Below are positions 43,539-53,089 of a DNA stretch of 64,000 nt, one piece after another. This DNA is from Actinomadura spongiicola (GTDB lineage: Bacteria; Actinomycetota; Actinomycetes; Streptosporangiales; Streptosporangiaceae). The stretch's first letter is position 1; each line of letters begins with the position of its first letter. A model generated the notes under the pieces. It was not told where the DNA came from, searched no databases, and saw only the letters and a program-made list of their open reading frames with translations. Location: assembly GCF_003432485.1 (NCBI RefSeq), contig NZ_QVNQ01000008.1, positions 248,001-312,000 on the forward strand. Direction: 5' to 3'. Both the position numbers and the translations under genes were made by a program.

Positions 43539-45215
43539 TCAGGGCTGAGTTTCGTTCTGGATGGTCTGGCGGATGAGTTCCTCGTCGGACTGCGACCTGG
43601 TTCTGGGCGAGTCGTAGGGGCGCAGGTAGGTCTGCTTCACGCCGGGTTCGCGGTCCTCGATGACGAAGGTCGCCTTGATGGAGGCTTCGGCGTCGCGCGT
43701 CCGGACGGTGGGCAGCGTCTTGAAGTCGGCCTTCATCTCGTCCTTGCCGATCTTCGTGAGCACGTATCCGCGCTGGTTGTTGTAGAAGCGCAGGTGCGGG
43801 TTGATCTTGAGGAAGGGGTGGTCGGCCGGGTTGGAGTCGCTCCCGTCGCCGCCGCTGGTGATGGACGTGCAGACCAGTTCGGAGCCGACGGTTCTGGAGT
43901 CCGGGTCGTCGTAGTCGGCTTTGAGGTCGCCGGCCCAGTGGGCGTGGACGTCGCCGGTGAGCACGACGGGGTTGCGGACCCGTGCGTCGAGCCAGCCCTT
44001 GGTGATCCGGTCGCGGGACGCGACGTAGCCGTCCCAGGAGTCCATGGAGGTCTTCTTGACCGGGCCCGCGGTGTTGTCGCGCTGCGCGAAGAACACCTGC
44101 TGGCCGAGGATGTCCCAGCGGGCGCGGGAGCGGCGGAAGCCGTCCAGGAGCCAGCGTTCCTGCCGGTCGCCGGTGATGGACCGTTTCGGGTCGATGGCGT
44201 CGGGGCAGTCCTTGTAGCCGTCACCGCACGCCTGGTCGTCGCGGAACTGGCGGGTGTCGAGCATGTGGAAGTTGGCGAGCCTGCCCCAGGCGACCCGCCG
44301 GTACACCTGGATGTCGGGGCCGTGGGGGATGGAGCGGCGGCGCAACGGCATGTTCTCGTAGTACGCCTGGAACGCGACGGCCCGGCGGGCGCGGAACGCC
44401 TCGGGGGACGGGGTGTCGGAGTTGTTCTCCGGGACGTCGTCGGCCCAGTTGTTCTCGACCTCGTGGTCGTCGAAGACGACGAGCCAGGGCGCGGCGCCGT
44501 GCGCGGCCTGCAGGTCGGGGTCGGACTTGTACTGGGCGTGCCGCAGCCGGTAGTCGCCGAGGGTGACGGTCTCAGGGCCCTCGTGGTCGCGGACGTTGCC
44601 GCCCGGGATGGTATAGACGCCTTTCTTGTACTCGTACTGGTAGTCGCCGAGGTGCAGGATCAGGTCGGGGTGCTCTTCGGCGAGCCGCCGGTACGCGGTG
44701 AAGTAGCCGTGTTCGAACTGAGAGCACGACACGAAGCCCATCGCGAGGGCGGAACCGTAGGTGGAGGGGTGCGGGGCGGTGCGCGTCCGTCCGACCGGGG
44801 AGATGTGGCCGCCGACGCGGAACCGGTACCAGTAGTCGTGGCCGGGGCGCAGGCCGTCGAGTTCGACGTGGACGGAGTGCGCGGAGCGGGCGTGGGCGGC
44901 GGCGACGCCGCGGCGCACGACGCGGCGGAAGCGTTCGTCGGTGGCGACCTCCCAGCGGACGGGGATCGTCCGGGACGGCATGCCGCCGAGCCCGTCCTCG
45001 GCGAGGGGGTCGAGGGCGAGCCGGGTCCAGAGGACGAACCCGTCGGGGTCGGGGTCGCCGGAGGCGACTCCGAGGGTGAACGGATCGCCGTCGGGTGTCC
45101 GGGCGCGGGGGGCGGCGTGGGCGGGTCCCGGGACGCCGGTCGCGGCGACGGCGGTGGCGAGTCCGCTGGTGATGAGGAAGGTTCGCCGGTTCAGCCGGCG
45201 TGCGGTGTCGGCCAT
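43539..45215 (-). CDS. phoD: alkaline phosphatase D, Tat-exported
   Basis: A 558-residue PhoD-family phosphodiesterase/phosphatase. The twin-arginine signal LNRRTFLITSGLATAVAAT ends near AHA. An N-terminal PhoD_N domain is followed by the metallophosphatase domain with ILHLGDYQYEY, VFDDHEVENNWAD and VVLTGDVHAHWAGD. It uses Fe/Ca and acts outside the membrane, releasing phosphate from esters. The ATG at 45215 (MADTARRLNRR) is chosen because a longer start would bury the Tat signal. Phosphate control is likely, but no clear PHO box was found. Confidence 0.93.
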   Translation of the reverse strand: MADTARRLNRRTFLITSGLATAVAATGVPGPAHAAPRARTPDGDPFTLGVASGDPDPDGFVLWTRLALDPLAEDGLGGMPSRTIPVRWEVATDERFRRVVRRGVAAAHARSAHSVHVELDGLRPGHDYWYRFRVGGHISPVGRTRTAPHPSTYGSALAMGFVSCSQFEHGYFTAYRRLAEEHPDLILHLGDYQYEYKKGVYTIPGGNVRDHEGPETVTLGDYRLRHAQYKSDPDLQAAHGAAPWLVVFDDHEVENNWADDVPENNSDTPSPEAFRARRAVAFQAYYENMPLRRRSIPHGPDIQVYRRVAWGRLANFHMLDTRQFRDDQACGDGYKDCPDAIDPKRSITGDRQERWLLDGFRRSRARWDILGQQVFFAQRDNTAGPVKKTSMDSWDGYVASRDRITKGWLDARVRNPVVLTGDVHAHWAGDLKADYDDPDSRTVGSELVCTSITSGGDGSDSNPADHPFLKINPHLRFYNNQRGYVLTKIGKDEMKADFKTLPTVRTRDAEASIKATFVIEDREPGVKQTYLRPYDSPRTRSQSDEELIRQTIQNETQP

Positions 45216-45362
45216 GGAGTAGCGACCTTTCTGGAGGTTCCGGCATCGATCGCCGGAAAGCCTCACGAAGGCCGGTGACCCGAGGACACCGCGGGGATGA
45301 CGTCCACCACAACAAAAATGATCATTTGGGAAGACCCGGAAGGGTCATGCAGGGCGGACAGG

Positions 45363-45409
45363 AGGATGGTAGGCTGGCAACTTCAAGTTGCGCACAGCAA
45401 TTCCATCCT
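45363..45409 (+). promoter_or_regulatory. nested inverted repeats in the HelD-like gene promoter
   Basis: GCAACTT-C-AAGTTGC (45377-45391) is a perfect odd palindrome nested between AGGATGG (45363-45369) and CCATCCT (45403-45409). A -10-like TATAAC follows at 45409-45414 and TTGCGC at 45388 could be the -35, so the palindrome overlaps the core promoter. It is not the known rifamycin-associated element (GGGGCTTGCnnCAAGCCCC). Confidence 0.6.
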
Positions 45410-45432
45410 ATAACTAGGAGCGTAGCAGAGGC

Positions 45433-47841
45433 ATGGGACTCCGTCAAGCCGACGCTGTCAACCCCGAGCGCGAGGAAAAGTCGCGGCAGGCCGCGATCCG
45501 GGCCGAACAGCAGTACGTGTCCCGCGTGTACTCCCGGCTCGACGCCGAACGGGAGAGCGCGGAGACGGCGCTGCGCGCCGGTCCGGCGGCGGGCGGCGGC
45601 AGCGCGTTCCAGGCCAGGCTGGAGGGCGCCGTCGCCACCGACGAGGCCGCGCGTCGCCTCGCCCGGCTCAGCGGCGTCGAACACGGCCTGTGCTTCGGCC
45701 GGATCGACCACCGCGCGGACGCCGACGGCCCCGGCGACACGTTCTACATCGGCCGCGTCGGGCTGCGCGACGAGAACCGCGAGCCCCTCCTGATCGACTG
45801 GCGCGCCGAGGCCGCCCGCCCGTTCTATACCGCCACCTCCGGGGCCCCCGGCACGCTCGCGCGACGTCGCCACCTGCACCTGCGCGACCGCACGGTCGTC
45901 CACCTGGACGACGAGGTGTTCGACCTGGAGGGTCTGGCCGAGTCCGAGCGGCGCGGCATCGTCGGCGAGGCCGCCCTGCTCGCCACCCTTCGCCGGGGCC
46001 GGACGGGCCGGATGAGCGACGTCGTCGCGACCATCCAGGAGGAACAGGACCAGGTGATCCGCTCGGGGTTGCACGGCGTCCTCGTCGTGCAGGGCGGTCC
46101 CGGCACCGGCAAGACGGTCGCCGCGCTCCACCGGGCCGCGTACCTGCTGTACACGCACCGGGACGTCCTCGAACGGCGCGGCGTCCTCATCGTCGGTCCG
46201 AACGCCACGTTCCTGCGCTACATCGAGCAGGTCCTGCCCGGCCTGGGCGAGACCGACGTCGTGCTGGCCACGGTCGGGGAGCTGTACCCGGGCCTGAAGG
46301 CGACCGCCGCGGACGACCCGGCGATCGCCGTCGTCAAGGGCGATCTGCGGACGGCCGACCTGGTGCGGGAGGCCGTCCACGACCGGCAGCGCGTCCCCGC
46401 GGACGGTCTGCGCGTCGAGGTCGAGGGCCTGACCCTCACCGTGGACGCCGAAGCGTGCGAGCGGGCACGCGACCGCGCCCGCGGTCTACGGGTCCCCCAC
46501 AACATCCAGCGGCGCCGCTTCGTCCACGACCTGCTGGAGGCCCTCGCCGTCGACCGCGCCGAACAGTACGACCGCATCATGGACGAGCCCCTGGAGGAGA
46601 TCGCCAAGAACGGCGGCCTTCCCGGCTGGCTCCAGGAGCTCATCGACGAGGCCGAGGACACCCCACTCCTGGACGAGACGGAACTGCGGATGGCCAAGGA
46701 GGCCCTCTGGCACGATCCGGCCGTCCGGACCGCCCTCGACGCGCTCTGGCCCGAGCTGACACCCGAGGAGCTGCTGACCGACCTCTACGCCGACCTCGAC
46801 TCCCTGACGCGCCTGGGCGCCCGTGCGGGGCTGAGCCCCGCCGAGGCGGCGCTCCTGCGCCGCCCGTCCGGCGCCCCGTGGACGGTCTCCGACGTGCCGA
46901 TCCTGGACGAGGCCGCCGACCTCCTCGGGAAGGACGACTCCGCGGCGCGGGCGGCCCGCCGGCGCGCCGACCTCGCCCGGCGCGAGGCGGAGGAGCTGTA
47001 CGCCCGCGAGGTCATCCAGACCACCGGCCTCGCCGACCTGGACATGGTCTCCGCCGCCGACCTCGCCGAGCGCCACCACGACGACGGTCCGCCGCTCACC
47101 ACCGCCCAGCGCGCCATGGCCGACCGGGAATGGGCGTACGGGCACGTGATCGTCGACGAGGCGCAGGAACTGTCGGCGATGGCCTGGCGCACCGTGATGA
47201 AGCGCGTCCCGACCCGGTCCCTCACCGTCGTCGGCGACATCGCCCAGACCGGCAGCGCCGCCGGCGCCTCCTCGTGGGGGCAGATGCTCGACCGCTACGT
47301 GCCCGGCCGGTGGCGGGAGCAGCGGCTCCTGGTCAACTACCGGACCCCCGCCGCCATCATGCGGGTCGCCGCCGACGTCCTCGCCGCCGTCGCGCCCGAC
47401 CAGACCCCGCCCGAACCCGTCCGCGACGACGGTCCCCCGCCGACCGCGATCGCGATGCCGGTCTCGGATCTGCCGGGGCTCGTCCGCTCCGAGCTGTCGC
47501 TCGTCGCCGGGGACGCGTCGGGCGGCATCGGCGGCGCCTTCACCGAGGGCCGTCTCGCCGTCGTCACGTCCACCGCCCGGCACGCCGCCGTCCTGGACGC
47601 CCTCCCGTCCGCCGCCGTGGGCGCCACCCCGGAGGCCCTCGACTCCCCCACCGTCGTCCTGACCGCGCAGGAGGCCAAGGGCCTGGAGTTCGACTCCGTC
47701 GTCATCGTCGACCCGGCCGGCATCGTCACCGAGTCCCCCATGGGCGGTCAGGACCTGTACGTGGCCCTGACCAGGGCGACCCGCCGCCTGACGGTCGTCC
47801 ACGACGACGACCTCCCATCCCTGCTCGCGAGCCTCGCCTGA
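45433..47841 (+). CDS. HelD/HelR-like RNA polymerase recycling ATPase (UvrD/Rep superfamily 1)
   Basis: 802 residues. A helical N-terminal arm (REEKSRQAAIRAEQQYVSRVYSRL) comes before the split helicase core. Walker A is VQGGPGTGKT near residue 221. A long insert follows, then VIVDEAQELSAMAW (Walker B), GDIAQTGS, LLVNYRTP and AQEAKGLEFDSV..YVALTRATRRL. HelD-family proteins strip stalled RNA polymerase from DNA; actinomycete HelR also displaces rifamycin (known). Which subgroup this belongs to needs comparison. A palindromic promoter element lies upstream. Confidence 0.9.
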   Translation: MGLRQADAVNPEREEKSRQAAIRAEQQYVSRVYSRLDAERESAETALRAGPAAGGGSAFQARLEGAVATDEAARRLARLSGVEHGLCFGRIDHRADADGPGDTFYIGRVGLRDENREPLLIDWRAEAARPFYTATSGAPGTLARRRHLHLRDRTVVHLDDEVFDLEGLAESERRGIVGEAALLATLRRGRTGRMSDVVATIQEEQDQVIRSGLHGVLVVQGGPGTGKTVAALHRAAYLLYTHRDVLERRGVLIVGPNATFLRYIEQVLPGLGETDVVLATVGELYPGLKATAADDPAIAVVKGDLRTADLVREAVHDRQRVPADGLRVEVEGLTLTVDAEACERARDRARGLRVPHNIQRRRFVHDLLEALAVDRAEQYDRIMDEPLEEIAKNGGLPGWLQELIDEAEDTPLLDETELRMAKEALWHDPAVRTALDALWPELTPEELLTDLYADLDSLTRLGARAGLSPAEAALLRRPSGAPWTVSDVPILDEAADLLGKDDSAARAARRRADLARREAEELYAREVIQTTGLADLDMVSAADLAERHHDDGPPLTTAQRAMADREWAYGHVIVDEAQELSAMAWRTVMKRVPTRSLTVVGDIAQTGSAAGASSWGQMLDRYVPGRWREQRLLVNYRTPAAIMRVAADVLAAVAPDQTPPEPVRDDGPPPTAIAMPVSDLPGLVRSELSLVAGDASGGIGGAFTEGRLAVVTSTARHAAVLDALPSAAVGATPEALDSPTVVLTAQEAKGLEFDSVVIVDPAGIVTESPMGGQDLYVALTRATRRLTVVHDDDLPSLLASLA

Positions 47842-47987
47842 AACGAAGATGCGACGAAGCCGCGGAGATCAAGGGCTGGGCGTGCCAGGATCTGGCACTG
47901 GTTGGGCCGGTTCCGCTCTTTACGGGGTGTACGGCGAAGAGGAGCCTGTGCCTCCGTAGAGATCATTCTTCCTCTAGGAGGTGCGGG

Positions 47988-49961
47988 TTGGCCAGGCGAT
48001 CCCTGAGACGAACCCGGCGGACGATGACGGTGGCCGTGCTCACCGGCGCGGCACTCGCCGCGGCGGGCGGGGCGGCGGCCCTGGCGCAGACGACTCCCAA
48101 GATCGTGGTGAAGGGCGGTGTGACGCAGCCGGTCTTCTCCTACAAGGACGCGATCCGCGAGCACGTGTACGTCGAGTCGACCGTGGACAGCGACCGTGAC
48201 GGCAGGCGTGACCGGGTCCGCGTGGACATCGTCCGGCCCAAGGAGACCCAGAACGGTCTCAAGGTGCCGGTGATCATGGATGAGAGTCCCTACTACGACA
48301 ACGCGGGACGCGGTAACGAGAACGAGCGCAAGACCTACGACGCCGCCGGGAACCCGACGAAGTTCCCGCTGTACTACGACAACTACTTCGTGCCGCGCGG
48401 TTACGCGTTCCTCGCCGTGGACATGGTGGGCACGACCAAGTCGGACGGCTGCCCGGTGAGCGGCGGCCCGTCCGACGTCCTCGGCGGGAAGGCCGTCGTC
48501 GACTGGTTGAACGGGCGCGCGAAGGCGTACCGGGCGAACGGCTCCCAGGTGGCCGCGACCTGGTCGACCGGGCGCACCGCCATGATCGGCAAGTCGTACG
48601 ACGGGACGCTCGCCAACGGGGTCGCCGCGACCGGCGTGGAGGGCCTGGAGACGATCGTGCCGATCTCGGCGATCAGCACCTGGTACCGCTACAGCCGCAT
48701 GAACGGCGTGCTGTACCGGACGGGCTACCAGCAGTGGCTCGCCGACTACGTCGACACCGACCCGCCCGCGAAGTGCGCCGCCGTCCGCGACGATCTCGCG
48801 AGGGACCAGGACGACAGGACCGGCAACTACAACGACTACTGGAAGACCGCCGACTACCTGGACGGCACCATCGGCAACGTCGGCAACGTCCGCGCCAGCG
48901 TCTTCGCCTATCACGGTGTCAACGACCTGAACGTCAAGGACGACCATTTCGCGGTGTGGTGGCAGGCCCTCGCGAGGCAGGGCGTCGAGCGGAAGGTGTG
49001 GCTGTCGCAGCGCGGCCACGTCGACCCGTTCGACATCCGGCGGGCCGACTGGGTCGCGGCCCTGCACAAGTGGTTCGACCATGAGCTGCACAAGGTCCGC
49101 AACGGGGTGATGGACGAGCCGCGCGCCGACATCGAGGTCGGCCCCGACCAGTGGGTCACCGAGGAGGACTGGCCGTCCCAGAACGGCATCTACATCCAGA
49201 TGCGGCCCCTTGAGAACGGCGGGTTCGGCATCGGGGACCGCGCCCCGGAGGGCTCGACCGTCACGTTCACCGACGCGCCCGGGCCGAACGGCAAGGGCTA
49301 CCCGGAGGGCGACATGGTCAGCTCGCCGGGGACGGCCCGCCCGTACCGGGTCGCCTTCGTGTCGGAGCCGTTGGGGGGTACGTCCCGCATCTCCGGAACG
49401 CCCGACGCGGAACTGCGGATCAAGCTGGACAAGCCGACGGCCAACCTGACCGCGCTGCTCGTCGACTACGGCGAGGACACCCGCGTCGACTACCTCGGCA
49501 CCGGCTCGGGCATCCGGACCCTCAACACCGAGGACTGCCACGGGGAGAGCGTCCCCGCCGACGACGCCTGCTACAAGCAGACGGCGGTCACCACGGTGAA
49601 GTCGGCGGTGAACGTCGTGGCGCGCGGCTGGCTCGACGCCCAGAACGACCGGTCGCTGAGCAACCCGACGCCGCTGGAGCCGGGACGCTACTACGACGTC
49701 CGGTGGGAGACGCTCACCCAGGAGTACAAGCTGAAGAAGGGGCACCGGCTGGGGCTGATCATCGCCGGGACGGACGCCGACTACAACACCGAGACGCCGA
49801 CCGGCGCCAAGGTGACGGTCGACCTGCACAACAGCTCCTTCAGCCTCCCGTTGACCGGGTTCGAGGACGACGCCAAGGCGCTCGTCCCGCCGCGGTCGAA
49901 GACGAGGTGGCCGGGGCCGTCGAACGTGACGCTTCCCGTCCAGGAACGCAGGTTCCACTGA
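47988..49961 (+). CDS. secreted Xaa-Pro dipeptidyl-peptidase (S15 family)
   Basis: 657 residues. A signal peptide (LRRTRRTMTVAVLTGAALAA) precedes an alpha/beta-hydrolase domain. The nucleophile is in MIGKSYDGTLA (about residue 202), the Asp in YHGVNDLNVKDDH (about 314) and the His in RGHVDPF (about 343). The C-terminal X-Pro beta-sandwich domain ends TLPVQERRFH. It clips N-terminal X-Pro dipeptides outside the cell. The TTG start at 47988 follows AGGAGG by 6 nt; ATG 48024 would shorten the signal. Confidence 0.9.
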   Translation: MARRSLRRTRRTMTVAVLTGAALAAAGGAAALAQTTPKIVVKGGVTQPVFSYKDAIREHVYVESTVDSDRDGRRDRVRVDIVRPKETQNGLKVPVIMDESPYYDNAGRGNENERKTYDAAGNPTKFPLYYDNYFVPRGYAFLAVDMVGTTKSDGCPVSGGPSDVLGGKAVVDWLNGRAKAYRANGSQVAATWSTGRTAMIGKSYDGTLANGVAATGVEGLETIVPISAISTWYRYSRMNGVLYRTGYQQWLADYVDTDPPAKCAAVRDDLARDQDDRTGNYNDYWKTADYLDGTIGNVGNVRASVFAYHGVNDLNVKDDHFAVWWQALARQGVERKVWLSQRGHVDPFDIRRADWVAALHKWFDHELHKVRNGVMDEPRADIEVGPDQWVTEEDWPSQNGIYIQMRPLENGGFGIGDRAPEGSTVTFTDAPGPNGKGYPEGDMVSSPGTARPYRVAFVSEPLGGTSRISGTPDAELRIKLDKPTANLTALLVDYGEDTRVDYLGTGSGIRTLNTEDCHGESVPADDACYKQTAVTTVKSAVNVVARGWLDAQNDRSLSNPTPLEPGRYYDVRWETLTQEYKLKKGHRLGLIIAGTDADYNTETPTGAKVTVDLHNSSFSLPLTGFEDDAKALVPPRSKTRWPGPSNVTLPVQERRFH

Positions 49962-50023
49962 GAATCCGTGTCGAGGCCGCCGTCCCCTCGGGGGCGGCGG
50001 CCTCGCCGTGCCGGAGCGCGGGG

Positions 50024-51694
50024 TCAGCGGCCGGTCGTCAGCCGCCGGGAATCCGGGACCTGCCGGACGGTCGCACGGGTGCCGCGCCGGTCACCGTTGA
50101 TGGTCTCGAAGGCCCACTCCGCGGACATCATCGCGCCCTCCTGCCAGCCGGGCAGCGGGCAGACCTGGTCGCCGATCACCATGACGTTGCCGTGCCCCTG
50201 GACGTTGATCAAGGTCTCGTACATCTCCCGGTGCTCGGGGACGCCGCGGTCCCAGTGGGCCCATGCGCCGAGCTGGTAGGGCACCTTGTGCCAGGCGACG
50301 CTCAGACCCTGCCGGTCCGGGATGACGGACCGGTCGGTGAACTCGCGGTGCAGCCTCGCCCCGGCGGCCCGTGCCGTCTCCAGGCGCCCGGCGTGCGAGC
50401 GGGCGCCGAACCTCGCCCCGTTGTCGTAGGCGCAGTAGGCGCCGATCAAGATGCCCTTGTCGGCCGCGGAGAAGTAGTCCCCGGACGGGTACCAGATCTG
50501 CTGGATCTCGTCGTCGACCCAGCTCACGCCACCGTAGATCCGGTTCTTCCCCGACTCCCAGAACCGCCGGTTCGCCTGCCAGCCCATCTTGCACCCCGGC
50601 ACGAACTCGACGTCGGCGACGGCGCGGGCGAAGTCGCGGGAGAAGCCCTTGAGCTGGACGCTCTGCCGCAGGACCGGGACGGGAATGCTGCTCAGGCAGT
50701 AGTCGAAACGCTCATCGTGTTCGCCGTCGGCGTCCTTCCACGCGACCCGCACCCCGTCCTCGCCGGATCGGATGGCGTGCACCGGAGCGTTGAGAGTGAC
50801 GGTCCCGGCGGGCAGCGCGGACGCCATGCCACGGACGATCCTGTCCATTCCGCCGACCGGTTGGAATAATGTGGCCTGGTAGCCGTATTCGAGTTCGTCC
50901 CAGAAGCGCTGCTCCCAGAATCCACTCTCCACGATGTCGCGGAGAGACAGCGGGTCGATCTTCTCCGCCCACGTCGGGATGCTGGGCGGCACGGCCACAC
51001 CCGAGCGCAAGGACCCCTGGTAGACGTGGTCCTCCGTGTCGAGATCGCCGAACGCGGCCAGCAGGTCCAGCAGCCTGCCGCGTTGGGCGTCGCTCAGTCC
51101 GCCGGCGTCGGGCAGCCCCTTCTTGACGGCCGCCGCCGCGAGCTGGGCGACATATCCGCGGACATCGTTGGAGATCCGGCCGTTGGACACGGGCGCCCGC
51201 CGCCACACCCTGTCGGTCTGGTACAGGTTCGCGGCGCTCCGTATCAGATACGGTTGGAGCGGGACGCCGAGCCTGCGGCACATTCCGATGACACGCTGGT
51301 GCTCGTAGGAAAAGCGCGCAGGTCCGAGGTCGGCGTGGAGACCGCGATCGAATCGGCATTTCTGGGTGCGGACCGAGCCGTCCTCCCATACCTCGGTGAT
51401 CGTGTCCCCGCGCCGGACGGTGAGGTTGCGCCCGCCGACGCGCCCCTGCGCCTCCAGAACGGTCACCTTGTAGCCCGCCTCGGCGAACTTCAGCGCGGCG
51501 GTCAGCCCGCTGACCCCGGCGCCGAGGATCGCGACGGTCCTGCCGCCGCCCCTCCTCCCGGGCGGCTTCAGTAGGCCGGTGGGCGCGGTCGCCGCGTCGG
51601 CCGGGAGGGCACCGGTCATGACCTGCGACAAAGCGGCGGAAGCGGCCATGCCTAGGAACTTCCGGCGAGAAGAGCCGTTGTGCGGCCGGTCCAT
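50024..51694 (-). CDS. Tat-exported flavin monoamine oxidase family protein
   Basis: 556 residues. The twin-arginine signal is SSRRKFLGMAASAALSQVM. The FAD site is VAILGAGVSGLTAALKFAEAGYKVTVLEAQGRVGGR, split here by function into the nucleotide fold and the RVGGR motif. A C-terminal GNVMVIGDQVCPLPGWQEGAMMSAEWAFE segment contacts the flavin. It resembles secreted L-amino-acid/amine oxidases, whose products include H2O2 and ammonia. The ATG at 51694 follows GGAAGGAG. The substrate is undetermined. Confidence 0.88.
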   Translation of the reverse strand: MDRPHNGSSRRKFLGMAASAALSQVMTGALPADAATAPTGLLKPPGRRGGGRTVAILGAGVSGLTAALKFAEAGYKVTVLEAQGRVGGRNLTVRRGDTITEVWEDGSVRTQKCRFDRGLHADLGPARFSYEHQRVIGMCRRLGVPLQPYLIRSAANLYQTDRVWRRAPVSNGRISNDVRGYVAQLAAAAVKKGLPDAGGLSDAQRGRLLDLLAAFGDLDTEDHVYQGSLRSGVAVPPSIPTWAEKIDPLSLRDIVESGFWEQRFWDELEYGYQATLFQPVGGMDRIVRGMASALPAGTVTLNAPVHAIRSGEDGVRVAWKDADGEHDERFDYCLSSIPVPVLRQSVQLKGFSRDFARAVADVEFVPGCKMGWQANRRFWESGKNRIYGGVSWVDDEIQQIWYPSGDYFSAADKGILIGAYCAYDNGARFGARSHAGRLETARAAGARLHREFTDRSVIPDRQGLSVAWHKVPYQLGAWAHWDRGVPEHREMYETLINVQGHGNVMVIGDQVCPLPGWQEGAMMSAEWAFETINGDRRGTRATVRQVPDSRRLTTGR

Positions 51695-51955
51695 CGTGCT
51701 CCTTCCGGGAGACGTCGACGGCAAGCCCGATCATTCGTCGGACGAACAGCACGCTAAATGACTCCGGCAATTGCGGATAGAGAGGAGAAACGACCGAGTC
51801 GATCACACAACGCAAAGCGTCCAGCTCATACGGCGGCGCCGAAATCGTCCGACATCGGCCAGGCGAATTCGGCATGAGAAAACCAGCACACGGGGACGTC
51901 GAAGTGGCGGGGCGTGGGCGTCGGTCGCGGCCCGCCGATCAAACTGCTCCCCGTG

Positions 51956-53038
51956 TCAGCGGTTGTCGGTGTCCTTGCTGGGTTGGACGCGTTTCGGCTC
52001 GCCCGGCATCTTCGGGTAGTTGGGCGGATACGGCATGTCGCCGAGGCCGTGGTCGCGTTCGTCGCGGTCGGCGAGGTCGAGGAGACCCTCGATGGAGAAC
52101 GACTCGTCGTCGATGGCGGCGTGCAGGTCGCCCACCTCGGCGAAGCGGGCGGGCATGGTGGCGATGGTGAAGTCGTGCGGGTCGACGTCGGCGAGTTCGT
52201 CCCATGTCACGGGGGCCGAGACGGCGGCGTGCGGGACCGGGCGCACGCTGTAGGCGGACGCGATCGTCCTGTCCCGTGCATTTTGGTTGTAATCGATAAA
52301 AACTTGTTCCCCTCTTTCCTCTTTCCACCATTTAGTGGTGACCTCGGAGGGGGTGCGGCGTTCCACCTCGCGGCCGAACGCGAGGGCGGCCCGGCGGACC
52401 TCGGTGAACGACCAGCGGGGCTCGATACGGACGTAGATGTGCACCCCGCCCTTGCCGGACGTCTTGACGAAACCGGTGAGGCCCAGCTCCGCCAGCAGGT
52501 CGCGGGCGGGACCGAGGGCGACGCGGACGGCGTCGGAGAAGTCGGTGCCGGGCTGCGGGTCGAGGTCGATGCGCAGTTCGTCCGGATGATCGACGTCGCC
52601 GTCCCGGACGGGCCACGGGTGGAACGTCAGCGTACCGAGGTTGGCGGCCCAGGCGATGACGGCGACCTCCGTCGGGCGGACCTCGTCGGCGGAGCGGCCG
52701 CTGGGGAACGCGATCCGGGAGGTGCGCACCCAGTCGGGGGCGCCCTTGGGGACGCGCTTCTGGTAGAAGGCGTCCGACTTTCCGCCGCCCATGCCCGCCT
52801 GGCCGCGGGCGTAGTCCTCCCGGGTGGCCATCCGGGCGCCCTCGAAGACGCCCGCGGGCCAGCGCTCCAGCGTCGTCGGACGGTCGCGGGTGGCGCGCAG
52901 GATCCCCTCCCCCACGGCCACGTAGTACTCCACGAGCTGCCGCTTGGTGTAGCCGTGCTCGGGGAAATAGACCTTGTCGGGGTTGGACACCTTGACGAGC
53001 CGATCCCCGACCGGGATCTCTATATAGGGCGAGGCCAT
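51956..53038 (-). CDS. stand-alone LigD-type polymerase/primase (Prim-Pol)
   Basis: A 360-residue archaeo-eukaryotic primase-fold polymerase. The catalytic Asp pair is in LRIDLDPQPG (about residue 159) and the nucleotide-contacting segment is VKTSGKGGVHIYVRI. KVYFPEHGYTKRQLVEYY is the LigD-Pol N-terminal signature. It lacks the ligase and nuclease domains of LigD. In mycobacteria the comparable Prim-PolC works with LigC. An AT-richer tract at 52265-52335 within the gene departs from local composition but keeps the frame. Confidence 0.92.
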   Translation of the reverse strand: MASPYIEIPVGDRLVKVSNPDKVYFPEHGYTKRQLVEYYVAVGEGILRATRDRPTTLERWPAGVFEGARMATREDYARGQAGMGGGKSDAFYQKRVPKGAPDWVRTSRIAFPSGRSADEVRPTEVAVIAWAANLGTLTFHPWPVRDGDVDHPDELRIDLDPQPGTDFSDAVRVALGPARDLLAELGLTGFVKTSGKGGVHIYVRIEPRWSFTEVRRAALAFGREVERRTPSEVTTKWWKEERGEQVFIDYNQNARDRTIASAYSVRPVPHAAVSAPVTWDELADVDPHDFTIATMPARFAEVGDLHAAIDDESFSIEGLLDLADRDERDHGLGDMPYPPNYPKMPGEPKRVQPSKDTDNR

Positions 53039-53089
53039 GTCTGCACGTTAACCCACAGGTGGGACAGGCCGCCGGGTACGGTCGGGTGT

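Noticed and set aside
45690..47987. long upstream extension of the Xaa-Pro peptidase frame
   Set aside because: It overlaps the HelD-like gene in another frame and is Arg/Pro-rich noise. The real start has a ribosome site at 47976-47981 and a signal peptide.
52265..52335. AT-rich patch in the LigD-type polymerase gene as a possible insertion
   Set aside because: The frame and family motifs continue through it, so it is part of the protein (KWWKEERGEQVFIDYNQNA).
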